Shown piece after piece: positions 1-8,295 of a stretch of DNA of 64,000 nt (its first letter is position 1; every line of letters begins with the position of its first letter). Below the pieces are notes generated by a model that saw nothing but the letters and a program-made list of their open reading frames with translations, was not told the origin of the DNA and did not search any database. The position numbers and the translations under genes are program-made. The DNA is from Chitinophaga niastensis (GTDB lineage: Bacteria; Bacteroidota; Bacteroidia; Chitinophagales; Chitinophagaceae): positions 124,001-188,000 of the forward strand of contig NZ_PYAW01000006.1 in assembly GCF_003014755.1 (NCBI RefSeq). Direction: 5' to 3'.

Positions 1-2
1 CG

Positions 3-113
3 GACAGGTTGCCTACCAGGGTACTGTATCCTTCTTCTGAAGGTGCATATAATGGAACAAATGTGCCAAAAGGTATCAGTCCGTTTGGTTCCCTGATTTT
101 TTGGGCTTTATGA
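3..113 (+). CDS. SusD/RagB-family lipoprotein, C-terminal end only
   Basis: The window opens inside a reading frame that ends at a TGA at 111-113. Its last 36 residues contain RLPTRVLYPSSE, then NGTNVPKGI, and end in IFWAL. Endings of the type YPSSE...N are familiar from SusD/RagB (SusD-like 2) glycan-binding lipoproteins, which sit on the outer membrane beside a SusC TonB-dependent porin. The DUF1735 lipoprotein 19 bases downstream is a usual companion in polysaccharide-utilisation loci, which supports the call. Only the tail is visible, so the substrate cannot be guessed; the SusC partner would lie upstream, outside the window. Confidence 0.55.
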   Translation, partial: DRLPTRVLYPSSEGAYNGTNVPKGISPFGSLIFWAL

Positions 114-132
114 TAAATTTAAAACCAGTGAT

Positions 133-1128
133 ATGAAACGACTTACAATAAAAATATTACTTTTTTCAGCACTCATGTCCGGCTTAACATCCTGCCTGAA
201 GAAGAATGACATGGCTGGTCTTGACTCGTCCATAAGGGGAAATGTAGTGGAGTTTGACAATACGGGTGATAATGTTGCATCGGCCACCTCTATCTATCCC
301 AGGTTTGCGATTGATCTGGGCGTGATAAATATCGGTGATACCGTTTCTTTTAATGTAAACGTCAGCTACTCGGGTACGAACGTTGCTCCCGAAGACATCA
401 CCGTAAACCTTGCATTGGATACAGCCGCATTGAATCAGTTTAACGTACAAAACGGTACATCTTACAAAGCGCCTCCTGCCGCTATATTCCAGATGCCTAC
501 GTCGCTTGTTATTAAAAAAGGAACACGCCAAACGCAGATCAGGGTACTTATCAGCAATAACAGCAGCTTTGATTTTAATGTGAATTATGGTTTGCCATTA
601 CAGATTACTACTGCTTCCAAAGGCATTATCAGCAGCAATTTCGGCAAAGCGGTATATTCCTTCTCTGCCCGTAATAAATACGATGGTGTTTATACAATGG
701 ATGCCAGTGCTCCAATGGTAGATCTTACCAATCCGGCCTTTACCGGGTGGTATCCGCTCAACATGCAGCTGATCACCTACTCCGGAAACTCAGTAGCGCT
801 GTATGATGCGGTTGGTAATGCTTCAAAAACATATGGTCATCCTTTCCATAATGCCGGAAATGCTTCTTACTATGGTAGCTTTAGCCCGGTGTTCTTTTTT
901 GATAATACGGGTAAAATAACCAGTGTATCAAATTACTATGGCCAGGAATCAGGTGGTAATAAAAGATCTGCTGTGCTGGATCCTACCGGCGTTAATAAAA
1001 TTACATTTAAGGCAAATGGTAAGGTTGACTTTTTTGAAGTGAGCTATATCATGACACAGAGCGTGGCATCACCATATAAGCCGAGAACATTTTTCCATGA
1101 AAAATACACTTACCAGAAAGGAAGATAA
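133..1128 (+). CDS. DUF1735-type surface lipoprotein of a PUL
   Basis: A 331-aa secreted lipoprotein. Residues 1-21 form a signal peptide ending in the lipobox LTSC, so Cys21 should be lipidated. Residues ~40-170 resemble the DUF1735 (BT_3987-like N-terminal) beta-sandwich: a VSYSGTNVAPEDITV strand pair, then a Y-x-x-P-x-x-x-x-x-M-P segment and a strand with IKKGTRQTQI. The C-terminal half is a second beta-rich, Tyr/Asn-rich domain of the kind that may bind glycans. It lies 19 bases after the SusD-like gene and is followed by a strong terminator, so it is probably the last gene of a susCD operon. Role inferred: accessory glycan binding at the cell surface. No catalytic motif was seen. Confidence 0.75.
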   Translation: MKRLTIKILLFSALMSGLTSCLKKNDMAGLDSSIRGNVVEFDNTGDNVASATSIYPRFAIDLGVINIGDTVSFNVNVSYSGTNVAPEDITVNLALDTAALNQFNVQNGTSYKAPPAAIFQMPTSLVIKKGTRQTQIRVLISNNSSFDFNVNYGLPLQITTASKGIISSNFGKAVYSFSARNKYDGVYTMDASAPMVDLTNPAFTGWYPLNMQLITYSGNSVALYDAVGNASKTYGHPFHNAGNASYYGSFSPVFFFDNTGKITSVSNYYGQESGGNKRSAVLDPTGVNKITFKANGKVDFFEVSYIMTQSVASPYKPRTFFHEKYTYQKGR

Positions 1129-1170
1129 ACAAACAGTAGAGGATTGATCGCTGAAAGCGAATGAAAAATA

Positions 1171-1228
1171 AAAGCATACTGCAATGAAGAAGGTCATAAA
1201 ACCGGAACCGTTGCAGTATGCTTTTTTT
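1171..1228 (+). terminator. Rho-independent terminator after the PUL
   Basis: A 14-bp perfect inverted repeat (AAAGCATACTGCAA at 1171-1184 pairing with 1211-1224) is followed by a run of seven T. It closes the transcript of the SusD/DUF1735 genes. Confidence 0.85.
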
Positions 1229-1260
1229 ATGCAAAAAATATTTAATGCCTTTTTCAGGAC

Positions 1261-1455
1261 GTGAAAACTGTTAAAACAGCCCCATTTAACCGCTATCAGG
1301 CGCTGGATATGCTAAAGGCTGCGGTCAGCTCTTTCCGGCGAAATGATATAGCCCTGTACACCGGCAATGATGATAATATTGCGGCAGGTCTCTCCGGACA
1401 AATAAAAAATTGTATAATTGAGGGTTATAAGGGTGCGCGAGCATTGAGAGGGTGA
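1261..1455 (+). pseudogene. Possible remnant of a dihydrodipicolinate-synthase-family gene
   Basis: A 64-codon frame (GTG start) reads KTAPFNRYQALDML, then RRNDIALYTGNDDNI. That block resembles a conserved C-terminal stretch I recall from DHDPS-family aldolase-like proteins (the IALYTGNDDNI segment). After DNI the reading becomes unlike the family, and there is no N-terminal TIM-barrel part upstream, where a terminator sits instead. It is therefore best read as a decayed fragment between the PUL and the amidohydrolase. Recognition rests on memory of the family; chance coding in 195 bases cannot be excluded. Confidence 0.3.
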
Positions 1456-1491
1456 TTTTATCACAGGAAGGAATAAAAAAATTAATGAGCA

Positions 1492-2679
1492 ATGCTTAAA
1501 GAAAAGATCCGGCAACTGGCCAGCGAACTGCAAGGGGAAACAATTACACATCGTCGTCACCTGCACGCAAATCCTGAGCTTTCATATAAGGAGTTTCAAA
1601 CAGCTGCTTTTGTAGAAGGAAAACTACAGGCGCTGAACATTCCTTTTGAGCGGATGGCAGATACCGGTATTGTGGCCTTGTTACAAGGCAGCAGGGCAGC
1701 ATCTGATAAGGTGGTGGCGCTGCGCGCAGATATGGATGCATTGCCCATATACGAATTAAATGAGGTGGATTATAAATCACGCAATGAAGGCGTGATGCAT
1801 GCCTGTGGCCACGATGTTCATACGGCTTCCCTGCTGACTACTGCGGCTATTCTCAGCCGGATGAAAAATGAATTTGCCGGAACGGTGAAGTTTATTTTTC
1901 AGCCGGCAGAAGAAGTAATTCCCGGCGGTGCCAGTTTGCTGATAAAAGCAGGCGTACTCGAAAACCCGCGTCCGCACAATATTTTAGGGCAGCACGTGAT
2001 GCCGGAACTGCCGGTAGGCAAAGTAGGCTTCCGGCCTGGTTGTTACATGGCCAGCAACGATGATATACATATTACTGTGAAAGGTAAAGGCGGGCATGGT
2101 GCCATGCCACATCTGGGCATTGATCCGGTGGTGATAGCCTGTCATATGGTGATTGCGTTGCAACAGATTGTAAGTCGCCGCGCTAACCCGCTGCTGCCAT
2201 CTGTGCTGTCTTTTGGAAAGATGCTGGCCAATGGTGCAGGCAACGTGATACCTGATGAAGTGCGATTGGAAGGCACCTTCCGTTCTTTGGATGAAACATG
2301 GCGCACAGCCGCACATGAAAAGATCAGGAAAATGGCTGTATCCCTGGCCGAAAGTATGGAAGGCTCCTGCGATATCAAAATCGAAAGGGGGTACCCCGTA
2401 CTTATCAATGATGATGCATTAACGGCAGCCAGTCGCGCACATGCAGTTGACTTTTTGGGAGAGGAACAGGTAGTAGACCTCGATATCTGGATGGCTGCTG
2501 AAGATTTTGCTTCTTACTCACAACAGGCCGATGCCTGCTTTTACAGGCTGGGCGTGCGTAATGAAACACGGGGTATTACTTCCGGGTTACATACGGCCAC
2601 TTTTGATGCAGATGAAAAAGCCCTGGAAACCGGCGCCGGGCTGATGACTTACCTCGCTTTAAAAACATTGGGTAATTAA
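1492..2679 (+). CDS. M20 family amidohydrolase (N-acyl amino acid / hippurate-type)
   Basis: A 395-aa cytoplasmic metallopeptidase-fold amidohydrolase (M20D; hippurate hydrolase / IAA-amino acid hydrolase group) that would cleave N-acyl groups from amino acids. Metal ligands are visible: HRRHLHANPELS near residue 20, HACGHDVHT at ~103-111 (Cys105, His107, His110), the Glu pair in FQPAEE at ~137-141, and HTATFDADE near the C-terminus. The dimerisation (lid) domain would be ~185-290. No signal peptide. Length is normal for the family. Its last ~90 bases lie inside a tandem duplication; the gene keeps the intact copy. The next gene is convergent. Confidence 0.9.
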   Translation: MLKEKIRQLASELQGETITHRRHLHANPELSYKEFQTAAFVEGKLQALNIPFERMADTGIVALLQGSRAASDKVVALRADMDALPIYELNEVDYKSRNEGVMHACGHDVHTASLLTTAAILSRMKNEFAGTVKFIFQPAEEVIPGGASLLIKAGVLENPRPHNILGQHVMPELPVGKVGFRPGCYMASNDDIHITVKGKGGHGAMPHLGIDPVVIACHMVIALQQIVSRRANPLLPSVLSFGKMLANGAGNVIPDEVRLEGTFRSLDETWRTAAHEKIRKMAVSLAESMEGSCDIKIERGYPVLINDDALTAASRAHAVDFLGEEQVVDLDIWMAAEDFASYSQQADACFYRLGVRNETRGITSGLHTATFDADEKALETGAGLMTYLALKTLGN

Positions 2680-2868
2680 GTGAAAGCCTTTTGTATTAAG
2701 GGTTCGCAATACCTTTAATAACCTCCTTTTTTTGTTAATCGAAGGTTAACAGTAGCTGATTTGATACATTCACTAGGTATAATGATGTGTTCACGAAATA
2801 AGAAATTAAACTAACGTCCATGAGTATATCTTTGGGTCAGGTTTTTCATAGGATATGGTTAAAATATT

Positions 2869-2900
2869 AGAGGGAGGTATTCTTACCACCCTCTATTTTT
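2869..2900. terminator. Terminator, first copy
   Basis: Stem AGAGGGAGGT (2869-2878) pairs with ACCACCCTCT (2885-2894) with one mismatch and a 6-base loop, followed by ATTTTTATTTT. It closes the M20 gene. It is repeated in the second duplication unit. Confidence 0.7.
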
Positions 2901-3350
2901 ATTTTCCCCAAATGTCAATGCCCCATTCACATTACTTTCACCGCTTTATTTTTTTTACCTGAAGCAAGTAGCAGTAATGGTAACACAATCAAAAAGATTA
3001 TTCAATCAACAAATAACCATCGTTAAAACGTTTGCCTGATTACATTGTTATCCAATAATTTTAATACTTTGTTATACGGCCACTTTTGATGCAGATGAAA
3101 AGCCCTGGAAACCGGCGCCGGGCTGATGACTTACCTCGCTTTAAAAACATTGGGTAATTAAGTGAAAGCCTTTTGTATTAAGGGTTGGCAATACCTTTAA
3201 TAAGCACCTTTTTTTGTTAATCGGAGGTTAACATTAGCTGATTTGATACATTCACTAGGTATAATGATGTGTTCACGAAATAAGAAATTAAACTAACATC
3301 CATGAGTATATCTTTGTGTCAGGTTTTTCATAGGATATGGTTAAAATATT

Positions 3351-3383
3351 AGAGGGAGGTATTCTTACCACCCTCTATTTTTA
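3351..3383. terminator. Terminator, second copy
   Basis: Same hairpin as at 2869, here 3351-3376, followed by ATTTTTATTT on the plus strand. On the minus strand it lies just past the stop of the MFS exporter and could end that transcript too, although the T-tract there is weaker. Confidence 0.65.
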
Positions 3384-3396
3384 TTTCCCCCAAATG

Positions 3397-4935
3397 TTAA
3401 TGATCCATTAACATTACTTTCACCGCTTTATTTTTTTTGCCTGAAGCTAGTAGCAATAACGGCAACACTATTAAAAAAATTATTCCGATCAATAAATAAG
3501 CATCGTTAAAACTCAGGAGTGTTGTTTGCCTGATAACATTGTTATCCAGCAGTTTTAATGCTTTGTTATGTGCTTCTGAAACAGTGGCGCCTTTATTTAA
3601 AAAATACCGGGCGTAACCGGATAGCCTTGCAGTGACCTGTGGGTTATCTGTGCTGAGATGTGTGATGAGGTCGGAACGGTGCACCGCACTACGATTCACC
3701 AGGTAAGTGTTTACCATCGCAATACCAAAGGAGCCACCCAATTGACGCATCATGTTATTTAATGCCGCACCCTGTCCGATATCTGCGGGAGCCAGGGAAG
3801 ATATTGCCAGTGTGGTGAGCGGTACCGTTAGTATGGCGAGTCCTATACCGCGCCAGATCAATGTGGTGGATATGCTGGATGCGCTGACGTCAAACGTGAA
3901 GGATGACATTTGCCAGTTGAACAAAATAAAAAGTAACATGCCGCTACCGATCAGGATCACTGGCGGAATGCCACTTTGCAGCAGCCGGGCAGAAATAATG
4001 AGGCCAAGGATGGCCAGGCACGCACCGGGCAATAGCAGTAGCCCTGTTTGCAGCGGACTAAATTGTAACAATCTTTGTGCAAATACCGGCGTAAGAAAAA
4101 CAGAGCTGAACATGCCAATGCCGGAGATGAAAGTAAGGACGGCAGCAATAGCCAGGTTTTTACTTTTTAATACCCGTAAATTCACCACCGGGTCTGTGGT
4201 ATGTAATTCCCACCAGATAAATAGTATTATCCCGGCAATGGCCACAGCTGTGAGCCAGGTAATGTAAGTAGTTTCAAACCAGTCTTCGGTTTCACCTCTT
4301 TCGAGTACTATTTGCAACGCACTCACACCAATGGCCAGGAGCAGGATACCTATCCAGTCAATTCGCCTGGGAGGAGGTGTGGTGGTGGGTTCCCGTAGCA
4401 GTATATAACAAATGAAAGCCACCAGTATGCCTATCGGTACATTGATGTAGAAGATCCAGGGCCAGGAATAATATTCAGTGATATAACCACCTAAAGTAGG
4501 GCCAATAGTGGGGCCAACAAACACGCCTATACCAAATAAAGCACCTGCCACATTTTGTTTTTCTTTCGGAAATTGTTCAAATACAATTACCTGGGATACT
4601 GATAACAAAGCACCGCCACCTATTCCCTGCAGAAACCGGAATATTACCAGCGTCAGGATATTGCTGGCTTGTCCGCACATCAGCGAGAAAAAAGTAAAGG
4701 CAATAACAGAGCCGATATAGTAATTGCGCCTGCCAAGTTTATCTGCTAAAAAGCTGGTCATAGGAATGATGATCACGTTGGCAATGGCGTAGGCTGTAAT
4801 CACCCAGGAGCTGTCTTCCAGTGTGGCGCCAAGGTTACCACTCATATGCGATAAGGCAACGTTTACAATGGATGTATCAATCAACTCCATGATGGCAGCC
4901 ATGATAACCGTAATAATCAATAAGGAACGTTTCAT
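3397..4935 (-). CDS. DHA2-family MFS multidrug exporter (EmrB/QacA type)
   Basis: A 512-aa inner-membrane proton-driven exporter. About 14 hydrophobic segments start at residue 4. The DHA2 signatures are present: ELIDTSIVNVAL in TM1 (motif D1), ADKLGRR in the loop between TM2 and TM3 (motif A), and GVFVGPTIGPTLGGYI in TM5 (motif C, antiporter motif). Its relatives export lipophilic drugs, dyes or antibiotics; no EmrA-type adaptor is beside it. It is downstream of a tetR gene on the same strand, with two palindromic operators in the 123-base gap. The 3' end lies within the tandem duplication and is intact. Confidence 0.93.
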   Translation of the reverse strand: MKRSLLIITVIMAAIMELIDTSIVNVALSHMSGNLGATLEDSSWVITAYAIANVIIIPMTSFLADKLGRRNYYIGSVIAFTFFSLMCGQASNILTLVIFRFLQGIGGGALLSVSQVIVFEQFPKEKQNVAGALFGIGVFVGPTIGPTLGGYITEYYSWPWIFYINVPIGILVAFICYILLREPTTTPPPRRIDWIGILLLAIGVSALQIVLERGETEDWFETTYITWLTAVAIAGIILFIWWELHTTDPVVNLRVLKSKNLAIAAVLTFISGIGMFSSVFLTPVFAQRLLQFSPLQTGLLLLPGACLAILGLIISARLLQSGIPPVILIGSGMLLFILFNWQMSSFTFDVSASSISTTLIWRGIGLAILTVPLTTLAISSLAPADIGQGAALNNMMRQLGGSFGIAMVNTYLVNRSAVHRSDLITHLSTDNPQVTARLSGYARYFLNKGATVSEAHNKALKLLDNNVIRQTTLLSFNDAYLLIGIIFLIVLPLLLLASGKKNKAVKVMLMDH

Positions 4936-4950
4936 TTTCTGGTAATCTTT

Positions 4951-4970
4951 AATATACCGATCGGTATATT
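4951..4970. promoter_or_regulatory. TetR operator 1
   Basis: A perfect 20-bp palindrome AATATACCGATCGGTATATT, 16 bases before the exporter start codon. The same core recurs at 5024 and 5673, and ATACCGnnCGGTAT-type palindromes are typical TetR/AcrR operators. Binding here would block the exporter transcript. Confidence 0.8.
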
Positions 4971-5023
4971 TATGTGTAAATTTTTTTCGGGATATACTAC
5001 GTCGTCAGCTGAATTGCTTGTTA

Positions 5024-5043
5024 AATATACCGTTCGGTATATT
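5024..5043. promoter_or_regulatory. TetR operator 2
   Basis: A 20-bp near-perfect palindrome AATATACCGTTCGGTATATT, 73 bases from operator 1 (start to start) and 16 bases before the tetR stop codon. The exporter promoter probably lies between the two operators. Confidence 0.78.
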
Positions 5044-5058
5044 CAAAGAGAAAAAATA

Positions 5059-5649
5059 TTACGTCAGATCCTGTATCAGTTTTTCTACAGACTGCAGGAT
5101 GGCTTTTTTATAATGTAATTTACCGGTCAGCTTGGCAATCATGATGGCGCCTTCAATCATAGCAATCATCGTTAATGCGGTTTGCTCCGGATTTACACCA
5201 GGTTTGAACTCTTTATTGGCGATACCTTTTTTTATAATATTCACAATGGAGTTTTTCCATGTATTCAGTCCATCACAGGCTTTTTGTTTCAGCAAAGGAT
5301 GGGTATCATCTGCTTCTATAGCAGTATTGAGAATAGGGCAGCCACCAGTAGGGAAGGAGGATTTCAGGAAGTGATCGTATACGCGCACATATCCCAGCAG
5401 CTTACCTTTACAGGTGGCTTCCTTCTCTATCTCCTGCCGGATAATAGCATATATCTTATTCAGGTTATAATCAAAAGCAGCCAGGGCCACCTCATCCTTA
5501 TTGGCAAAATTGCCATAAATACTCCCCTTAGTCAAACCAGTGATATTGGTCATATCATTCAAAGAAGTACCGGTATAGCCTTTCTCATTAAAGATAGGCG
5601 CTGTCATTTCTACAATAAACTGTTTTGTTTTATCTGCTTTGTTCATCAT
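5059..5649 (-). CDS. TetR/AcrR family transcriptional repressor
   Basis: A 196-aa regulator from the chosen start (ATG at 5647-5649, reading MMNKADKTK). A longer frame starts at 5682, but that ATG lies inside an operator palindrome, so the inner start is preferred. The N-terminal helix-turn-helix is clear: FNEKGYTGTSLNDM, then TGLTKGSIYGNFANKDE at residues ~25-60. The C-terminal part is a ligand-binding domain of the TetR_C type with Cys residues (GGCPILN). It sits directly upstream of the DHA2 exporter on the same strand. Operators occur before both genes, so it likely represses the exporter and itself until an unknown drug binds. Confidence 0.9.
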   Translation of the reverse strand: MMNKADKTKQFIVEMTAPIFNEKGYTGTSLNDMTNITGLTKGSIYGNFANKDEVALAAFDYNLNKIYAIIRQEIEKEATCKGKLLGYVRVYDHFLKSSFPTGGCPILNTAIEADDTHPLLKQKACDGLNTWKNSIVNIIKKGIANKEFKPGVNPEQTALTMIAMIEGAIMIAKLTGKLHYKKAILQSVEKLIQDLT

Positions 5650-5672
5650 CTTAAAATTGATGCCGGTGTAAA

Positions 5673-5691
5673 AATATACCATTTGGTATTA
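5673..5691. promoter_or_regulatory. TetR operator 3 (autoregulation)
   Basis: AATATACCATTTGGTATTA shares the AATATACC / GGTAT arms of the two operators upstream of the exporter but is less symmetric. It lies 24 bases upstream of the preferred tetR start, where it would allow autoregulation. Confidence 0.7.
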
Positions 5692-5812
5692 TCTAAGAAA
5701 TTTATTTCCGCAGATGCTCTTTGATAAAGAGATACGCCATAACATGTTTAAAATAAACTTGTATTATCCAGAGAAATAATCCAGGCAGGGTGGCGGCTAT
5801 TGATCAGGTGTC

Positions 5813-5841
5813 TTGCAGGTATATTTTTTTATATATCTTTG
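5813..5841 (+). promoter_or_regulatory. Bacteroidota-type promoter of the GT2 gene
   Basis: TTG at 5813 and TATCTTTG at 5834-5841 fit the -33 (TTG) and -7 (TAnnTTTG) boxes of the Bacteroidota sigma factor with normal spacing. The start codon is 64 bases downstream. Confidence 0.6.
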
Positions 5842-5904
5842 CGGCACTAAAAAGGGTAACTGCAATAAAGCAGTGATTTCCTGATGTATTTATTGAACTA
5901 GTCT

Positions 5905-7029
5905 ATGGCCAAGCAAGTGAGTATTGATGTTGTTATTCCTTCTTTCCGTCTGGAAGAAAAATATTTATTACCTATTCTGCAGTTAAAGCGGCCGGAATCG
6001 GCTATTATCAGATTTTACCTGGTAGCAGACAATCCTGCGCTGGTACCAGCTGAAGCTATCAAATCACTGGTAGATAATGAGCACGTATTTCTTACTGTCA
6101 ATTCCCGGAACCTGGGCGCTGCCTTAACCCGTAACAAAGGAATTGAAATGGGGCAGGGCGACTGGATACTTTTTCTGGATGATGATATTGTTTGTAATGC
6201 TGATCTGCTGGAGACTTACGTGCATGCTATTGAACAATATCCTGAGGAGATCGGATTTATTGGCCTGGTAAACTTACCGAAGCCTGGTAAGTCTTTCAGC
6301 CATGCTATCCTCGCTAATGGTTCTATGGATACATTTACGCTGGCTGCTAAATATGATAGTGCAGCATGGGGTGCTACGGCCAATCTCATGATTAGCCGTA
6401 AGGCAGTGGGGGATGTGCGTTTTTCTGAGCGATATCCAAAATTTGGCGGTGGTGAAGACGTGGATTTTTTCATCAACATCCGGGAGCGCAATGGCTACCG
6501 CAACTATAAAACATTGCCGGCAGCGGCAGTAGCGCATCCCTGGTGGGATAATGAAAACGCCAACTTCAAACGTTTCTTTCGTTATGGTGTGGGGAATAGC
6601 TTTTTACCGCAACTGAATCCAAAATATGCTTACCGCGATTTGTTGGATGGCCCGGAAACGCTGTTCATGGCAGTTTTAGCAACGATAGTACTGTCAGTTA
6701 TAAATATCCATTGGCTGGCGCCTATGCTTACATTGATAGGAGGCATACTGCTCATCGAAATAATAGCCATTATTGTACAGGCGCTCAAAAGAAAAGTGAA
6801 GCCGTCACTGGCTACCTTCCGTTATATGGTGCAGCTGCGTTTTGTGTATGAAAGCGGCATCCTGTGGGGTAACCTGACCCGCTTCAGACTGGCAGGTATC
6901 AGTCAGCGGTTTAATTTTGACGGTAGTTTCCCGAAAAAAGGTAAAATCTTTGAAACCAATACCTACAAAACTATAAAGTGGATCTTATATCCCGTGTTGG
7001 TTTTCTTTATTGTTAAAAGGTTTATGTGA
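5905..7029 (+). CDS. Family 2 glycosyltransferase with membrane anchor
   Basis: A 374-aa GT2 (GT-A fold) enzyme that would transfer a sugar from a nucleotide-sugar to a lipid- or glycan-linked acceptor at the inner face of the membrane. The N-terminus SIDVVIPSFRLEEK is the usual first strand. LFLDDDIV (~residues 90-97) holds the DXD metal/nucleotide site and GGGEDVDF (~180) the ED acceptor-side motif. Two hydrophobic segments at ~250-290 and one at the C-terminus anchor it. It stands alone, with its own promoter and terminator, so the glycan is unknown. Length and architecture are typical. Confidence 0.88.
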   Translation: MAKQVSIDVVIPSFRLEEKYLLPILQLKRPESAIIRFYLVADNPALVPAEAIKSLVDNEHVFLTVNSRNLGAALTRNKGIEMGQGDWILFLDDDIVCNADLLETYVHAIEQYPEEIGFIGLVNLPKPGKSFSHAILANGSMDTFTLAAKYDSAAWGATANLMISRKAVGDVRFSERYPKFGGGEDVDFFINIRERNGYRNYKTLPAAAVAHPWWDNENANFKRFFRYGVGNSFLPQLNPKYAYRDLLDGPETLFMAVLATIVLSVINIHWLAPMLTLIGGILLIEIIAIIVQALKRKVKPSLATFRYMVQLRFVYESGILWGNLTRFRLAGISQRFNFDGSFPKKGKIFETNTYKTIKWILYPVLVFFIVKRFM

Positions 7030-7050
7030 ATATAGCAATGTGTATATATT

Positions 7051-7087
7051 AAAAGAGAGGTCAGGGTTAAACCTTGACCTCTCTTTT
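7051..7087 (+). terminator. Rho-independent terminator after the GT2 gene
   Basis: AAAAGAGAGGTCAGGG at 7051-7066 pairs with 7071-7087 around a TTAA loop. The stem ends in TCTCTTTT. It is strong on both strands. Confidence 0.8.
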
Positions 7088-7260
7088 AGTATATACGTAA
7101 ACGTTATTTTTTATCGTATAATTTGATGCGGAGTCTTTTTGCAGCTTTAGTACAGCATATAGGTTACAGGCATACATTGTATGTATCTGCAATTTAATAT
7201 AAATGATAATATGATATGTGTATTATTTTTATGTTGATAAGAATATGATTTTCAATGGAA

Positions 7261-7620
7261 TCACTTACTTTGTTTTCCATACCAGTTGATCATCTTTCCC
7301 AAAATTTCATTCACAGTTTCCATCGGAATATCTGCCTCCGGATCTATCAGCAGGATCTTCATACGGGCGCGCTTTTCGGGTAACAGCAGTCGATGTGCGA
7401 TGTTTTTACCTTCCACAATACCCAGGTAGGGCTGCCGGAAAGTTTTGTGCATCCATAGATAGCAGCACATTTTTCCATTATAACAATAGAACGGCATTTT
7501 GTATTTCCAGGCTTCCGTAATAGCGGGGTGGTATTGCAGTAAATGTGCTCTCAGCGCGAGCAGGCAGCCCTTTGCGGGCTCCGGCTGCGTATCAAACCAT
7601 ACATCAATGTCTCGTAGCAT
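7261..7620 (-). CDS. DUF1801-family protein
   Basis: A 119-aa cytoplasmic protein with the DUF1801 (YdhG-like) pattern: LRAHLLQYHPAITEAWKYKM near residue 25, a PFYCYNGKMCCYLW segment, then FRQPYLGIVEGK. The function of this fold is not established. It stands alone, divergent from the DinB-like gene that starts 112 bases away. Four Cys/Met residues cluster around residues 45-55. Confidence 0.75.
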   Translation of the reverse strand: MLRDIDVWFDTQPEPAKGCLLALRAHLLQYHPAITEAWKYKMPFYCYNGKMCCYLWMHKTFRQPYLGIVEGKNIAHRLLLPEKRARMKILLIDPEADIPMETVNEILGKMINWYGKQSK

Positions 7621-7731
7621 GGACAGGGTTTAGTCCCGAAATTAAATTTTCTTTTTTATTTCTGATCACTGCTGACATAGGGTTGTCACTCCCCGGTTTT
7701 TTCTTTGTATCAACAACTAAAAACACACACT

Positions 7732-8226
7732 ATGTCTACCATTATTCAAGCCTTACTGAAGGAAATGGATCAGGAATCCACTACCACCCGCAAAATGTTG
7801 CAATGCATTCCGGAAGACCGCTTAGACTGGCAGCCACATGAAAAAAGTATGACCATAAGGCGACTGGCTACGCATCTGGCGGAATTGCCTACATGGGTAA
7901 CGATGGGATTTACCACAGACGAATTGGATTTTGCTAAAGGAAACTATGAAGCTACCGAGGTAAAAAGTAAGGAAGAGCTGATAAAACTCTTTGAAGATTC
8001 CCTGGCGGATGGCAGAACACACCTTGAAAAAGCAAGCGAAACGCAATTCCCTGAAGCATGGGTGATGCGTAACGGGGAAGCGGTGCTATGGAGCACTACC
8101 AGGGCGGAAGTGATCAGACATACTTATTGTCAGATTGTACATCACCGCGCACAATTAGGTGTATTCTTACGGTTACTGGATATTCCCATTCCCGGAAGCT
8201 ATGGCCCCAGTGCCGACGAAAATTAA
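7732..8226 (+). CDS. DinB-family putative metal-dependent protein
   Basis: A 164-aa four-helix-bundle protein of the DinB/YfiT superfamily (bacillithiol-transferase relatives). The likely metal His ligands are in RRLATHLAEL (~residue 47) and CQIVHHRAQLG (~136-140). The ending DIPIPGSYGPSADE is a common DinB C-terminus. The start at 7732 (MSTIIQALLKEMD) aligns with the family; an in-frame ATG at 7705 is less likely because a promoter-like element (TTG at 7683, TTCTTTG near 7700) covers it. The substrate is unknown. Confidence 0.8.
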   Translation: MSTIIQALLKEMDQESTTTRKMLQCIPEDRLDWQPHEKSMTIRRLATHLAELPTWVTMGFTTDELDFAKGNYEATEVKSKEELIKLFEDSLADGRTHLEKASETQFPEAWVMRNGEAVLWSTTRAEVIRHTYCQIVHHRAQLGVFLRLLDIPIPGSYGPSADEN

Positions 8227-8249
8227 CGAATAGAAAATTAAACGGGCAT

Positions 8250-8295
8250 AAACAGTGCGTTCTCTTTGTACGGGCACAAAGGGAGCGTACTGTTT
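8250..8295. terminator. Bidirectional terminator between convergent genes
   Basis: AAACAGTGCGTTCTCTTTGT (8250-8269) pairs with 8276-8295 with a few mismatches and a 6-base loop. It ends in TTTATTTT on the plus strand and overlaps the last codon of the minus-strand SRPBCC gene. Confidence 0.7.

Larger units (their letters stand above)
2591..3569. repeat. ~490-bp tandem duplication across a convergent gene junction
   Basis: Unit 1 (2591-3073) and unit 2 (3074-~3569) each hold the 3' end of the M20 gene, the intergenic stretch with a terminator, and the 3' end of the MFS exporter gene. The M20 gene ends in unit 1 and the exporter in unit 2, so unit 1 contains a dead exporter tail (~2935-3073) and unit 2 a dead amidohydrolase tail (3074-~3160, with one A deleted). 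By eye the intergenic parts are ~95% identical, while the dead exporter tail has many changes and a 13-base deletion. The join lies at 3073/3074. Confidence 0.9.

Noticed and set aside
5650..5682. Eleven extra N-terminal residues of the TetR regulator
   Set aside because: The upstream ATG lies in an operator palindrome, and the family alignment starts at the inner Met pair.
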